64,000 bases of DNA from Lithobates sylvaticus (GCA_028564925.1 CM053029.1:294911168-294975167), one strand, 5' to 3'; positions 41,401 to 54,603 are shown, numbered from the stretch's first letter. A program made the numbers and translations. The notes: generated by a model not told the origin, from the sequence alone.

Positions 41401-44400
41401 GGAAGTCTATCCACAGCCTAGAGATAAAGAAGGCGGTTACCGAGTCCTAAAGACAGGACCCAGAAAAAAGAGGCTACTGAGTGGAGGCAAACGTAGATCG
41501 AAACAAAGTCTAATCTTTGAAAAAAGTGAAATTTTTATTTGTAAACAATACTTGCATATTTCCCATTAAAATAGAATTCCAGACGTCTGGAGATCTAGAA
41601 CCGACAATTAAAGACAACACTAAACAAGACATAAACAAGACACCATGTAGACAACATTGAAAGCATCACGTGTAGCAGAGCAGTGAAAAATTAATCAAAC
41701 AAGGAGATGGGGGAACAATGTCCAATTGATATAAATATATCAATAATGCTAATAAGGTCCTATGACCTTTGGTATTTCAAATTTGATGATTACAGCACTA
41801 GTTGAGCAGTTATGAGAGGCAAATTATTTGATTGAAGAAGCTGCGCTGGTTTAGTAATTGCGACTATTCTGAATGACATGCCAGCTGGCACTAAAAGCGC
41901 TCTGAGAAGTTCTGGTTAATTAGCTTGTGATTAAACATCCTGACTGGTAAAGATTTTTGGCTCCACAAGAGTAAAAAGTCCTTGTTAGGTTCAGTTTAAA
42001 TAGAACTGGACCATAAACCATATATTCGTTTCAGCTGTCCGTGTAAATCAACATGTTCACAGTAAATTGCCCAAATGTTGTTACAGTTTTCCAGACTAGA
42101 TTTGATGAGATACAACCGTGCTTATACTATATGTTGACCATACATGTACAGATTGACTCAGAACAAAGTCCTCAATCATTTAGGTCTCAGGTGTCAGCGG
42201 TTCAAAAGTGTCAAGCAAAAATTCTGTAGCGGACGGCATATGGCTGTTTTGATTTAAGGAGATCAATATGAGTTGATATGGACTTTTAAATTCTCAAACA
42301 GTCTGATCAAAGGAAAAAATGATAGGTTTGGTAACGTTACCCGACCAGCGTCTTCCGTCTTGGGATGCCGGATTTGAGGAGTCCAGTCTTTTCAATCAGG
42401 GTATCAATTGCCAGTACTTCTAGTGGCTGCTGTTCGGGATCGAAATGACCGTTCAGTGTCCTTTTAATTAAGGGGATCGCCTAGTAGTGAGGAGGCCAAA
42501 TGGCCGTGCAGAGAGCTCCGTTTGCCGATTCCAGCAATCGCTCAAAGCCGGTCGGTACTACTCAGGTCCCTCATATCTCTGCTCAGTGTAGTGCTGTTCA
42601 CTGCCCGTCACGTGATGCGTGACGTGACGCGTTTCGCAAGGGGCGTAGTTGCTATTGCTTCTTCCTGACGTGTGTTGTGAAGGTATTGGGAGTCCCTTCA
42701 TATACCGTTTTTTCGAATCATCAACAGGTGTTGAATTGAGAAGGGGTGATTGTGCTTGCAGTGTTGTATCAATGTGTATCATTGGACAAGTGTCATACTA
42801 ATTAGACAACAGATAATTTTCATACCGGATGACAATTTGATAAACATTGAAAGATTACATATGTTGGACAAAGGGCAATATGACATTTAAACAAAACATT
42901 TATTACACTTAAAACCCGGTCGAGTAAGAAAATAAATATCTTCATGTCACTCGACTGGGAAATGGATGGGGTGAGGTGAGGAAGGTGAGGAAAAGAGGAG
43001 ACATTGATTTACTTGTTGCCTGGCGACAGCTTAGATCGGCAGCGAATATTTTGAAAAAGCCAAGCCCGCCGGTACTATGAGAGCAGATAGCTGAGAGACT
43101 GTCAAGCATAATGACCCAGGATGAGAAGTTCATTCAAATGGGGGAAGATGCAGGGGGATGCATACTGCACATAATGTTCGCCAAGGAAAGGGGAAAAAAA
43201 AAAAAAAAAACCCAATTAATCAACCAGCGCTTTTAACATTCAGGCACAATTTCTCTCTCTCCTTTAGGATACTTACGGGTCCTGTTAGAGGGAAAGATGA
43301 ACATAGCCGGACCGTTCAGATATTGTCACCCATAGAGGAATATGCCATTAAAGGTGCAGGTCGCACCGGGCATTAAATGATGATATATCATGATAAACAT
43401 CAAATCCTCTCCCCTTTCAATTCTCAGATTAAATCCTGCTACTTAACGGCCCATTAGAGATAATTTTTCTATATGCCAAAATTAGTTTAAATAAAAGAAA
43501 AGAGAAAATGGTGCAGGGAAGTGCAAAAATGACCTGATGTTGTGCATGATTGGGATGCTATCTATGTGGTCTGCCTGTTCCAGGAAAAATTCCTGAAGAA
43601 ATTGGCGTGCCTTAAGCCGTTTAGATATGACAAAAAATTAATAAATAAAATAAAATAAAATGAGAGCATCCAGTATGCAGGGAAATCAGGGCTTTCAATT
43701 GTTAATGTCCTCCTGTATTAAGTCCGATCGTCTTGTCAGATGGTCAGGTTGAATCCTCGAGCTGTAAAATCCAGTGGTGGCGGGTTCTATTGAGTACGGG
43801 ATAATACAAGGTCAACCTAATAAGTTTTATAGTCAGAGTGCTTTGTTTATTGGCGTCTCTGTGTATAGCGTTATCTTAGGTTTTCGGCGAGAGAGAGAAT
43901 GGCAATATAGGACAAAGCAAAAGGAGGGAAGCAAGAGGGAAAAGTGTGGAAGCTGAACGAGGCGCAGTGTTTACTAACACTGAATTGGCGATTAATGATT
44001 CTTATCATTTTTGAGATTGATATAAGTGGTGCACTGAATATTGTCAAAGAAAATGTAGTAGGCCTTAGGGACTATATGTCCAGAAAAGCCTGTAGATTGA
44101 GTTCCGTGTTCAAGCCCACAGGAACCAAAGATTTAAGGCGGTACACCCACCATTTTTCTTTTTGAAGTAAAATCCTGTCAAAGTCACCGCGTCTTGTCGG
44201 CAACTTCAACATATAGATGCCTTTAACCGTTAGGCCGGATGGGTCACCTCCATGATGCGAATAAAAATGCTTCGCCAGGGGCTTCTCTGGGATTTTACCT
44301 TTCTCTCTTATTTCCCTCAGATGCTCGCCAATCCTGACTTTAAGGGAGCGTTTAGTTTTGCCTATATATATCTTAGGACAAGGACACGTTATCATATATA

Positions 44401-45598
44401 TGACCCTGGTGCTGGAGCAGTTAATGAGATCTATTATTTTAAAGTGCTCTTTCCCCAGGGCATCTGAGAAGGTAGCAGTGCGATGCACATACGGGCACAC
44501 CTGGCATTTCGTGCAGGGAAACATGCCTTTAGTCCGGGGATAGTCTGAAAGCCAAGTTGCATCCGGTGTTTTAACAAACTCTGATTGCATTAAGACATCA
44601 CCCAAGCTCTTCGCTCGTCTGGCGACCAGCTTGGGGGTGTTACCGACAATTTTGCTGAGCCCCGGGGAGCCTGTCAGGATATTCCAGTGTTTTTCTAGCA
44701 CTGATCGGACCTCGTTCCATTAAGAGCCGAAGGTAGTGATAATCCTGACTGGCTCATCGGGGACCGGGTGGGAAATTGTTGGGGTTGATTCTTGCTTAGA
44801 TTTTCCCTGAAGCAAGCTTTCACGGTCCCTTAGGGCAGCCTTCTTTTTGGCTCGCCTAATTTGGCTATGGGAATAGCCACGTTCCCGAAATCGGGTATAC
44901 AATTCTACACTTTCTTTTTTGTACTCATTTGGGTCAGAGCAGTTCCTTTTAATACGGAGGAACTGTCCTACCGGTATCCCATTTTTAAGCCATTGTGGAT
45001 GATGGCTCGACGCGAACAGCAAGGTGTTTGCTGCTGTGGACTTACGGAAGGTATTCGTGCCTAGGAGTCCATCTTTGATTGAGACACTGAGGTCGAGGAA
45101 GGGTAAAGACGTGCGGTCATAACTATAAGTGAGTTTGATGTTTCTCTGGTTGTTATTAAGGTTCATCATAAATTTATGTAAATCGTCCAATGTACCACGC
45201 CATATCATCAACACGTCGTCGATGTACCGCAGCCAGGTCTGTACGTGGCTGCGGTACATCGTCGAGGGATATACCTCCTCCTCCTCCCAGTGGCCCAAGT
45301 GGAGGCAAGCATAGGAGGGTGCCCAGGCAGCCCCCATCGAAGTTCCTCGTATTTGGTGATAATATATCATCAAGAACTGAAAATAGTTGTTTGTTAATGC
45401 AAATTTCAATAAATCGATCAGGAACTCGTTTTGGTGGCATGCCAGGGGGTATGTCGTCTCCAAGAAGCTAGAAACGGCCTTGATACCAGCTTGATGGGGG
45501 ATGGACGTGTACAAAGATTCCACGTCTATGCCTACGAGCCAGATTTCGTCTGGGTTGTGGTAAGGTTCCATGTTGGATATTATGGACAGGACATGTCT
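41400..45598 (-). mobile_element. Second Penelope-like element, 5'-truncated
   Basis: A - strand element with the C-terminal two thirds of the reverse transcriptase and the GIY-YIG endonuclease (44072-45598), followed by a long 3' region. That region contains GCGAAACGCGTCACGTCACG (- strand, about 42635), the motif class found in PLE terminal repeats. The 5' break lies at about 45598, where similarity stops. The 3' border between 41400 and 42550 is uncertain. It is clearly diverged from the PLE at 50314-58495 and older. Confidence 0.75.
44072..45598 (-). pseudogene. Penelope-like RT / GIY-YIG protein, truncated
   Basis: The visible protein starts inside the reverse transcriptase: IWLVGIDVESLYTSIPHQAG (motif A), IRGTSMGAAWAPSYA (motif B), TWLRYIDDVLMIWRG (motif C with YIDD), then the thumb. 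The C-terminal endonuclease has CSSTRVIYMITCPCPKIYIG and TKRSLKVRIGEHLREI, the GIY-YIG core of Penelope elements. Between them is a Cys-rich stretch (PCTKCQVCPY). The N-terminal half of the protein is missing, and one in-frame stop separates the RT and endonuclease parts, so it is non-functional. It copied RNA at a nicked target when complete. Confidence 0.88.
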
Positions 45599-46510
45599 AG
45601 TCCTGGGAAGTGTAGCAGAAGGAGTGTTTATCTGTGCAGACCTGGCAGCAGAGTCCTGGAAGCAGGTGCCAGGCTCAACATATGATTATCCTGGGGAGTG
45701 AGGGGGTTACACAAGCTTAGTAAGGCAGATGGGAGGGTTTGGTCCCCAGCCGCCATCCCTGCACAGTAGAGTACAGGTTGGGGCACAGTTTAGTACAGGC
45801 CCTGGAACCTGTGTAATCTGTGAGTAGACCAGCTGCTCGCAGTGTACACGTGTGAGGCAGCCTGGGTACTGTCCACCTATCTGCCTCGATTGGACAGTAA
45901 GTTAGCTTCATCACACTACTAATTCACTTTCCAGTGAGTAGGTAGGTGGCAAGGAAACTGTAAATCTGAACTAGCAACTATTGGAGTCGTCTGGTCTGCC
46001 TAACTGTACTGTGTGACTGATGCCTATGAATAACCTGACAGAACAGAATTCACACACATATGGTAAGAAAAAAAACATGTTGATTCACATTCGCTGTTTT
46101 CAGTGGTTATTTGAGTTCCTTATCCTTTAAAAAAAAAAAAAAAAAACAGCAACAATGACAACTGAATGCTATTTAGGGCCCAAAACATAAGTTAGAGAAT
46201 TGTATGACTAATTGGCGAAGGGCCATTTTAAGCACTTTGTGATTAAATATGGATGCCCAGGAAAAAGTTAAACGTGTTTACAAGTCAGAGGCATAAGTAT
46301 AATAATAAGGAAAAAAAGCATTTATACATTTATAAAAATTATACTTATGTAGGATTTAATACTTTAAGGTAGAACAATCTCATCCAGGGGTTTGCCATAG
46401 TGTAACTAAAAGCAGGTTTAATACGTTTACTAGCAATACTATAGCAACTTGAAGTGACATATGCTACAAAAAAAAAGCACAAATAATGTGAAATAATAAA
46501 TGTTAAGAAT
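45599..46510. other. Intergenic, no gene recognised
   Basis: Nothing recognisable except an A run at 46131-46146. Ends with TGTTAAGAAT (46501-46510), the left target duplication of the LINE that follows. Confidence 0.45.
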
Positions 46511-47486
46511 CTACACCACATATGAAGTGGGAATCAGATCTGGGAACCTCATTCACTTCCGCTCAATGGGTTACAGCTATCAAACATGTGTATCACGCCT
46601 CTAAATGTGTCAACCATTGGGAACTAGCACACAAAATTACCTTACGATGGTACTTAACACCATACAGGATTTCAAGGTTCTCTCCTACACTGCCTCCTCT
46701 ATGTTGGAGGAACTGTGGGGGAGCTGGTCAGATTATGCATATCTTCTGGACCTGTAAGCACCTGAAGAATTTCTGGAATAAGTTATTTCGCATTATCTCT
46801 GCAATAACCAACATACTAAACGGCAGCCTTAGCCATACTCAATATTGGCATAGAGCTTTACCCACCTGACTGTCGCAGAATAGTTACCCATTTCCTTTTA
46901 GCAGCTAAAATGCTCATTGCAAGAAAATGGAGAACAAACTTACCTCCCAGTGTTTCCGAAGTACTTGATATGGTACAATACAACTTTACATTTGAGAAGA
47001 TCTTAGCAAGTAGACAAGGTAACGAACGAACTTTTGATTACCACTGGAAACTATGGGTCTCTTGGACAAAATGCAACAACTGTAATGCGAAATAATTCCT
47101 GAAGATATGCGTAGTTTGACTAACCGGGTGTTGGTAGTGCCTACCCCTCATTTGTTGATCACTTTACAGTATTTTACTGTACTCTAATGGCGTGACTATC
47201 CTATCTTATCTTCTTAAGAGACATGACTCCGCTTTTTCTTTTCTCTCCACCATTTCTTTCTTTCCCATGAATCCTACTCGTCTTCTGAGGTTTTATTACA
47301 TGAGATCGTAAAGTTTTTCACCTGTTGTTCTGTGTTCACAAAAGTTATTGATATGATATCCTGACATTGTAGGATACACACCTCTATGCTAATTTTGCTT
47401 AACCTTCATGTATGTTATTTCATTGTTTATATCCTTTGTAAACTAAAATTTCCTAATAATGAATTAAACAAAAAAAAAAAAAAAAA
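46511..47486 (+). mobile_element. L1-type LINE, 5'-truncated, with poly(A) and target duplication
   Basis: It encodes the end of an L1/Tx1-group ORF2: ITLRWYLTPYRISRFSPTLP, the zinc-knuckle-like CWRNCGGAGQIMHIFWTC (C-x3-C-x8-H-x4-C), then after one frame change near 46869 LIARKWRTNLPPSVSEVLDM to a stop at 47095. A 370-bp 3' UTR and an A tail (47468-47486) follow. TGTTAAGAAT is duplicated at 46501-46510 and 47487-47496, marking target-primed integration. Dead on arrival by truncation. Confidence 0.88.
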
Positions 47487-47496
47487 TGTTAAGAAT

Positions 47497-48801
47497 ACCT
47501 TACATGACCTCTGCTTTGTTTTATGTTTATGTTTGAGGTATAATATAGTAAAACTTCAAATACATTGTAAATAGCTGTGTGGAGGTCCCTGGTCTAGTGG
47601 CTGGTGGTCACAAATGTGACACTTGTGGAAAGTGTGTAATGCATAAAGTGTATAGACAGGTGCTGAATATCTACTGGCAGCCTGCCATGGACAACACAAA
47701 AGATGTCAGAAAGGCAAAGGCCTTACATAATGAGCTGTGCTTCATGATAGATGACCTTTAAAGCTGAACTCCAGGGACAGCTAAATAAATACACAGGTTA
47801 AGTACATAGTGTATAAGGAAGCTGATTTACCCACCAAAGGATTTGTATTTCTGTCCATCCAGTTCTTACTCAGAAGAACGTTTACAGCTGTCAATAGCTA
47901 AATCTCAAAATAACTACTGGCGTGTTTTAACAGAATATCTAGAACAAGTCACTGCAGTCTTTTAGCTTTGGTTCATGACAGATTACCATTAAAGCTGACC
48001 TCCAGGCAAACAGCTAGATACATATAAAGACGCTGATATACCTGCCAAAAGTGTTGTATTTCTGTCTATCCAGTTCTGAGATTTAGGGCAGGAGACCTGA
48101 TTTTTTTTTTCTACTGCAGTTTAGTGACACAAGTCCCCTAGCCCACCCATACCTTGTGGCTGGATAACGAAGGAGAGGCAGCATACTGGTGAGCTATTCT
48201 CTTATCTGCTCTTTTCTCCTATCGGCATAGTCCTTGTTAGAACGTGAACACTGAAACACAACTGACTGGTTCCTTGTGCTGCTTTTCCTTCTTCCAGTCT
48301 CAGCTCCAATATACAGAAGATTGAAACAGGCTCTTAACAAGTCTAGGATAAATATATACTTTTTCTTCAGCTCACGAATGTTGAGGTATACCCAAAGTAT
48401 GGGTAACTGCTGAGTTATAGTAAAACTTTTCCTAAGTTACTTTATTTATTAAGCAGATAAAATTATTCTCAAGCTTTCACCACCCAAGTCTTATCCACCC
48501 AATTAAAACGGCACATAAAAAGTTAGTTATACAGCCCACGTGTTCTTATCAGGATATCCAGGAGCCACAAATGTATCCAAATGTGCACAAATGGTACTGA
48601 TAACAGTCAACTTGTTCAAAGGATATAGATTGTAAATCCCCAAGGCTAAATAACTCCTTCCTAGATATCATAAATTATGTAGTAAAACTTCAAGTGAAAT
48701 TGTGTCTTTCTCAAGGATGCAATATTCAAACCCAGCTTGTTGGCTTTCGTAAAAATGAATCTGAGTTTATCTGGCAACAGTTCTAATAGACTCATTGTCC
48801 T
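47497..48801. other. Intergenic with two partial MITE copies
   Basis: Two direct segments starting TTTAAAGCTGAACTCCAGG (47758) and ATTAAAGCTGACCTCCAGGC (47990) share a following GCTGATTTACCCACCAAA / GCTGATATACCTGCCAAA block. They look like partial members of one MITE family. No gene. Confidence 0.5.
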
Positions 48802-49708
48802 TTAACTGCTTTAGCCCCGGAAAATTTTACCCCCTTCCTGACCAGAGCACTTTTTGCGATTCGGCACTGCGTCGCTTTGACAATTGCGCGGTCGTGCTAC
48901 GTTGCACCCAAACAAAATTGATGCCCTTTTTTTCCCCACAAATAGAGCTTTCTTTTGGTGGTATTCGATCACCTTAGCGGTTTTTATTTTTTGCGCTATA
49001 AACAAAAAAAGAGCAACAATTTTGAAAAAAAAAACACATTTTTTTTTTACTTTTTGCTATAATAAATATCCCCCAAAAATATATTAAATAACATTTTTTT
49101 CCTCAGTTTAGGCCGATACGTATTCTTCTACATTATTGTGTTTTTTTTTTTTAACCAAAATTATTATATTGATTGGTTTGCGCAAAAATAGGGGATAGTT
49201 TTATGGCATTTTTATTTTTAATTTTATTAGCAATGGCAGCGATCTGCGATTCTTTTTTTTGTTTGTTTTTATCAGGACTGCGACATTATGGCGGACCCTT
49301 TTGACACTATTTTGGGAGCGTTGTCATTTATACAGCGATCAGTGCTATAAAAATGCACTGATTACTGTGTAAATGACACGGGCAGTGAAGGGGTTAACCA
49401 CTAGGGGGGCGATGAATGGGTTAAGTGTGTCCTAGGGAGTGATTCTAACTGTGGGGGTGGGCTTCAAGTCACATGGCAGCGATCACCGCTCCCGATGCCA
49501 GGGATTGGTGATCTCTGTCATGACACAAGCCAGAACGGGAAAATGCCTTGTTTACATAGGCACTTCCCCGTTCTGATGCTCCGATCGCCAGGAGCGGGCA
49601 CGCGCCTGCTATCCCCAGCTCTTAAAGGGGACATACAGGTACTCCCATTTGCCCACCGCTGCCATTGTGCCAACGTATATCGGCGTGCATCGGTTGGCAA
49701 GTGGTTAA
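48802..49708. mobile_element. Long non-autonomous element, TTAA-flanked, well kept
   Basis: It begins TTAACTGCTTTAGCCCCGG and ends TTGGCAAGTGGTTAA. Internal landmarks are GACAATTGCGCGGTCGTGC, CACAAATAGAGCTTTCTTTT and ACTGTGTAAATGACACGGGC. It is the most complete member of the family also seen at 6174, 7847 and 29970. Non-coding. It shares its right TTAA with the next MITE. Confidence 0.75.
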
Positions 49709-50285
49709 AGTGGTAATAGACCCAAAAGCAAACATATATTCTATTGCATCTTACCATTTCTTAGATGTAATTGTTGCATTCATTTTATTGTTTAGGCTTT
49801 CTTTCTAGTTTCAACTGGTGATCCAGCCAGTAAGTCTGTTGTTTTTCAAAAGAACAAGCTCTCCAGCAAAATGCATCAGTCGCAGAGATAAGACTTAAGC
49901 ATTAGTTACTTGCTACTTAACAGTAGCATGGGTGCTTACAATGGACGGCTTTTATTTATTTATGTAAAACTTTATCCCAAAAAGAAAAAAAACGTTGTAC
50001 AAGCTTATAAAGTGTGAGCTGGAGTTTGGCTGCAATTTGTTAGTGTATTTAAATCTGCTAGTACATTTAACAGCCCCCCCAGATAGCGATAGTGTCCATA
50101 GGTGCCCCTGTGCGCTTTCATCCAGAGTGGAGACACTCTAATACAGGAGGTGTGTTGCTGGCTAGATCACCAGGTGAAAACAGAGGAAAAAGCCAGAGAA
50201 AAGAAAGGTGATACAGCCACCACGTCTAAAGATTGGTAAGCTGCAATATATAAAACTTCAGTTTTTGTGTTTAATACCACTTTAA
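49705..50285. mobile_element. TTAA-flanked MITE, GGTAATAGACCCAAAA terminus
   Basis: It begins TTAAAGTGGTAATAGACCC and ends GTGTTTAATACCACTTTAA. 581 bp, non-coding. The young PLE inserted 28 bp to its right. Confidence 0.8.
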
Positions 50286-50299
50286 TAATTTTCTTAAAC

Positions 50300-50313
50300 A
50301 TTTGTGCATTATA
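50300..50313. repeat. Left target duplication of the composite PLE
   Basis: ATTTGTGCATTATA, identical to 58496-58509. Confidence 0.95.
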
Positions 50314-50316
50314 GAT

Positions 50317-52405
50317 ATAAAAATAAACAACTGCGCTGCAAACGATAGTGTACTTGTGACACAGATTATGTAAACCAACATACATTAGAGTTGACACAGT
50401 AATTTTACACCTCCTTATAACTCAATAGTATCAGGTTCAAGGAAGTCCATAATAACATGAAACAATCGTGTAAAAACAAAAAGTGAAAAAAAAACAATCA
50501 TTGGTGACTGACTGTCCTTATAAAGATCGATGTGATTTGTGAAAAACACAATAAGCATATAAAAAGTTCCAGAGATTCCACAGTGCTCTCATTAAATGAA
50601 CAGCAGCTCAAAGGGTGATCCAGATGAGAAAAAGAAAGCACCTCCACCGTCCAATCACACTGACCCTTACCGGATTGTGCGACCCCCTGTCACAGAGGTC
50701 ACAATGGCTTGTGGCTTAATCCCGGCCAAGGGAATCCAGAGGCTTTACCAGGTTACCCAGAAATGGATGGTGTGAACTCAGAAATAGTCAAACGGGGAAC
50801 ATAGAACGAAAAAAACAGTCCATAGTGTATCTCCGTATACAGTTTAATAAAAGTTAAAAAAGTATTGCACTTACAAGGTCGCAATAGATAAAAGCATTTG
50901 TATTAGCCGGCCGGCTCAATTTCGCTGCCCGTTTGCTTCCGGGATCTGCGTGGTTCGTATGGTGACGTCAGCACGCCGCTCCTCCCTACGCCGTTTCGTC
51001 ACAACTGACGTCTTCCAGGGGCACGGGCGGCGTGCTGACTCACCACCTATAAATATCCTACACACATAGGAACCGCCCAGATCTGAGTCACTGAGGGCCG
51101 AGTATGTATCCACCATATTGGTGAAGGGCAAATTGCCCTAACTTGGGAAATGATGGCTCAAGGGCCACAATGTATGAAGTGAAGGGGACGGTATGTTAGC
51201 AGGATGTATATGAAACACACCGCAACACCGAAACAAAAAGAAAAAAAGAAAAAAAGAAGAAAAACTAACAAAAGCAGCGCCCTAAGCCTGTCACACCGGC
51301 GCGGCATAGTCGATTCATCCCAAATCAGCCAAGCAGCACCAGGAGCAGGCCGGGTTCTGCGTGATCTCCTCTTAGCTCAAAAATCAATTGGAGTAAGAGT
51401 GGTGACAACTTGTTTAGTTGCCACTCATACCTCATAAGTGATACAATATACACAACTCATAATGAGTATTTAATGTAAAAATCTCATTTGGCTATTAAAA
51501 AATTCCTTTCAAAAATTTCTTAATTATTAAAAATATTGTTGTATAGGAATCAGGAAAAAATGAATGAACAGAAAAAGAGGAAAAAACTATTAATAATAGG
51601 TGTAATTATATCAACATTATTAGGGGTAGATGATGGTGGTTCCCCAGGAGTGTTTGCTAACCTAGCCATTTAGGGCTATCCAGCAAACCACAACCCAGTA
51701 ATAGGAACTCATATTCAGTAACATTGAAGTAAATAGGTCCCAGGGGCTCAGATTTGGTTCACATAGAGCAGACCAGGGACTTAGCATCAAGGGGGAATTG
51801 CAAAGTATTATAACTAAAGGAATAATACCACATGGACATGGATAATAAGGACACTCTATATCCAATCTCATTAGTGAATTCCTCCTCAGCACACAGCACT
51901 TATATAATGAGGCCAATGTGTTTCATGATAAATACAGCACATACAGAATGGGGCCTATGTGGTTCAAGATAAATACAATCAAGGCCTGGATAATTACTTA
52001 TACCATATTTAATTGCAAATCTAGTATGAATTCTGAACCACACTATGGAACAAGGGACTGTATTGGGATATAGTTCGAAAAACACCCAAGGGTCAATCCT
52101 CCTTCTCAAGTATAAGTTGTACGAAGCGAGTTACACTTAGCTTCAAAAATTGTGCACAACTCCACTTGGATTACAACTCCAGTACTGCCGAGAGCCTCCT
52201 AACATTGGTCTAAAATTGAGGTCCACCGTCTCACTAACTATTGTCAATGAAACAGTTGACATCAGTGTCTATATTAAGACCATAGGGGGCATAGCAGCGG
52301 ACCCTATGGATCCAGGACATCTCTAGTTTCGACAATTCCCTGACCAGAGAGCTCCCCCTCCAATGGGCACTATATTTGTCTATGCCCAGGAATAGAGTAT
52401 TAGCT
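50317..52405 (-). repeat. Left inverted arm of the composite PLE
   Basis: About 2.09 kb, reverse complement of 56251-58341 with only a few mismatches seen (for example near 50790, 51495). Contains the C-terminal codons of ORF2 and the 3' non-coding region. Confidence 0.93.
50967..51039 (-). ncRNA. Hammerhead-ribozyme-like hairpin (main PLE copy)
   Basis: On the - strand an outer stem GTCAGCACGCCG / CGGCGTGCTGAC encloses CTGGAAGA, a small hairpin GTCA-GTTG-TGAC, and then GAAAC. This order (CUGANGA-like box, stem II, GAAA) is that of a type I hammerhead, which Penelope-like elements are known to carry in their terminal repeats. The first box has an extra G relative to CUGANGA and stem III is not clear, so activity is doubtful. 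Confidence 0.4.
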
Positions 52406-54603
52406 GGATTTCGGTCATGATAAATAGCATAATGCTTGGAAACAGAATGAAATCGATAACCGTTCTTAATATTGGTGATGTGTTCTCCTATCCTTACTTG
52501 CATAGAGCGCTTAGTTCTACCAATGTATTGGTACCCGCATGGGCACTGGAGCAGGTATACTACACCTGTGGAACTACATGTGACAAAAGGTTTAATTTTG
52601 TGGACAACCGAGGTGCTAGTGGAGACAAAAGTCTCAGTCTTCCTCAATTTGCTTTTATTGAGCGTGCAAAGCTGGCATTTACGGCATTGATGGTAGCCGG
52701 TGATATTTTGAAAAAAGGAAACCTTCTTGACCGGAGGATTAATGGCATTGGGGGCAATCCTGTCACGGAGGCAGGGTGCCCCCTTAAAGATTAATTCAGG
52801 TTTTGGGGGTAAGAATGTCTTAATAATGCTATCATTCCCCAAAAGATGCCAATGCTTCCGCAAGATCTTTTTGAGGACATAGTGTTGAGTTGAGAAGGTC
52901 GTAATAAGAGGAAGAGAAGGTCTCTTATTGGCCTTTTTAGGGCCATCAACCAACAACTGTGCTCTGTCCAACAATGCCACTTCTTCTAATGTTTTATTGA
53001 GTAGCGTCTGGTCATATCCTTTATCAAGGAGTCTGTTTTTTAGTACACCTGCTTGAGCATTATAATCCTCAATACTGGTACAATTACGCCTCATTCTTAA
53101 AAATTGGCTCTTGGGGATTGATCCAAGCCAGGAGTCAAGATGACAGCTCCCTTGAGGAATGTAGGCATTACGGTCGGTCTTTTTAAAAAAGGAGGTGGTG
53201 GAAAAAACATCATCCTCCTTCCTAATTGTAATGTCTAGAAAATTGATCTGGATATTGCTAGCTTCATACACAAATCTAATCCCTCTAGGGTTATCATTAA
53301 GATTTGAGAAAAAATCACTGAGTTCCGAGACCGACCCATCCCATAGGAGGAGGACGTCATCAATGTATCTCGCCCAGAACCGAAGTGCTGGGTTACGATC
53401 ATGATAGATGACGTCCTCCTCCCACTTGGCCATAAATAAATTGGCCAAGCTAGGGGCATATTTTGCTCCCATAGCTACCCCGCGGAGCTGCCGAAAATAA
53501 CTTTGGTCAAACCAAAAATAATTATGATTTGCTGCATATTCCAGCAGCTCCATAATAAAGGATTGTTGTGGTGCAGGGAGGGTAGACAAGGCATTCAGGT
53601 AATGCTTGACAGCAGCGATCCCCAAGTCATGTGGTATGACTGTATAAAGTGACGCCACGTCGGCAGTCACTAATAAGGTCTGAGTGTTGGGTTTCAAATC
53701 TGCTAACAAATTAATCACATGTTTGGTATCCCTAACATATGAGGGCATGTTTTTAACTAAAGGTTGCAAAAAATAGTCAATATACTTCCCCACCCGGGAC
53801 GTGATGGAGTCTATGCCACTCACTATAGGACGTCCCGGGGGGGAGGTGAGGCTCTTGTGAATTTTCGGCAAAATGTACAATACCGGTGTTCGTGGGGCTT
53901 TGGGGACCAAAAATAATTTCTCCTTCTCGTTTAGAACATTAAGTTGGAAACCCTTTTCAACCAGACCTTGCAAGGTCTTTTTGTATTTGAAAATAGGATT
54001 CCCAGTCAACCTTTCATAGGTGGCCTCATCATTAACTATATTGTACATCTCCTGAAGGTATTGGGCACGATCTAATATAACGATACCCCCACCCTTGTCC
54101 GCTGGGCGGATCACAAGGTCCTTATTGTTACAAAGACTATCCAAGCCTTCTTCTGAAGCCTTATCCATTCTCGGATTCTAAACTTTAATAGAATCAAGAT
54201 CTCTCAGAACCACATCCCTGAAGACCTTCAACGAAGGTGCCAATACTCCAGGGGGGTTGAAAGTGGATGAATTGGCTAGTCCTGAGTGCTGATAGCCATG
54301 CTGATTTGCTATATTTTGTAGGGAGGGGCGATTGGCAAAATGTCTCTTGATATTAATCCTACGGACATACTTGTGTATGTCCATGTAGGTTTGGAATTTG
54401 TTTAGCTTGTTAGGAGGTGCAAATTTAAGACCCTTATTTAGAAGGACCTTCTCAGAGTCACTAAGGGTCTGGGAGCTTAAATTAAATATGCCACCATCTT
54501 TCAATTCCTTGATCTTTTTAGATTTTGTCCTCCTCCCCCCTCTGCTTCCTCTTTGTTTTCTCCTTGGCGTTTTACTCCTTGAGTCGGCCTGGGAAAACCC
54601 CAA
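52234..54603 (-). CDS. PLE ORF2: reverse transcriptase with GIY-YIG endonuclease
   Basis: About 790 codons. The N-terminal Penelope domain has FNLSSQTLSDSEKVLLNKGL and YMDIHKYVRRINIKRHF. Reverse transcriptase motifs follow: DLVIRPADKGGGIVILDRAQ, LPKIHKSLTSPPGRPIVSGI, LLVTADVASLYTVIPHD (motif A), RGVAMGAKYAPSLANLFMAK (motif B) and ARYIDDVLLLWDG (motif C, YIDD). A Cys-rich linker (CRKCQLCTLNKSKLR) leads to the GIY-YIG nuclease (TGVVYLLQCPCGYQYIGRTK, RSMQVRIGEH). Length and order match complete Penelope-group proteins. The frame opens inside ORF1 without an early ATG and is in the -1 frame to it (see 54594-54600). One interruption in the N-terminal region; otherwise open. It nicks target DNA and reverse-transcribes the element RNA in the nucleus. 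Confidence 0.92.
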
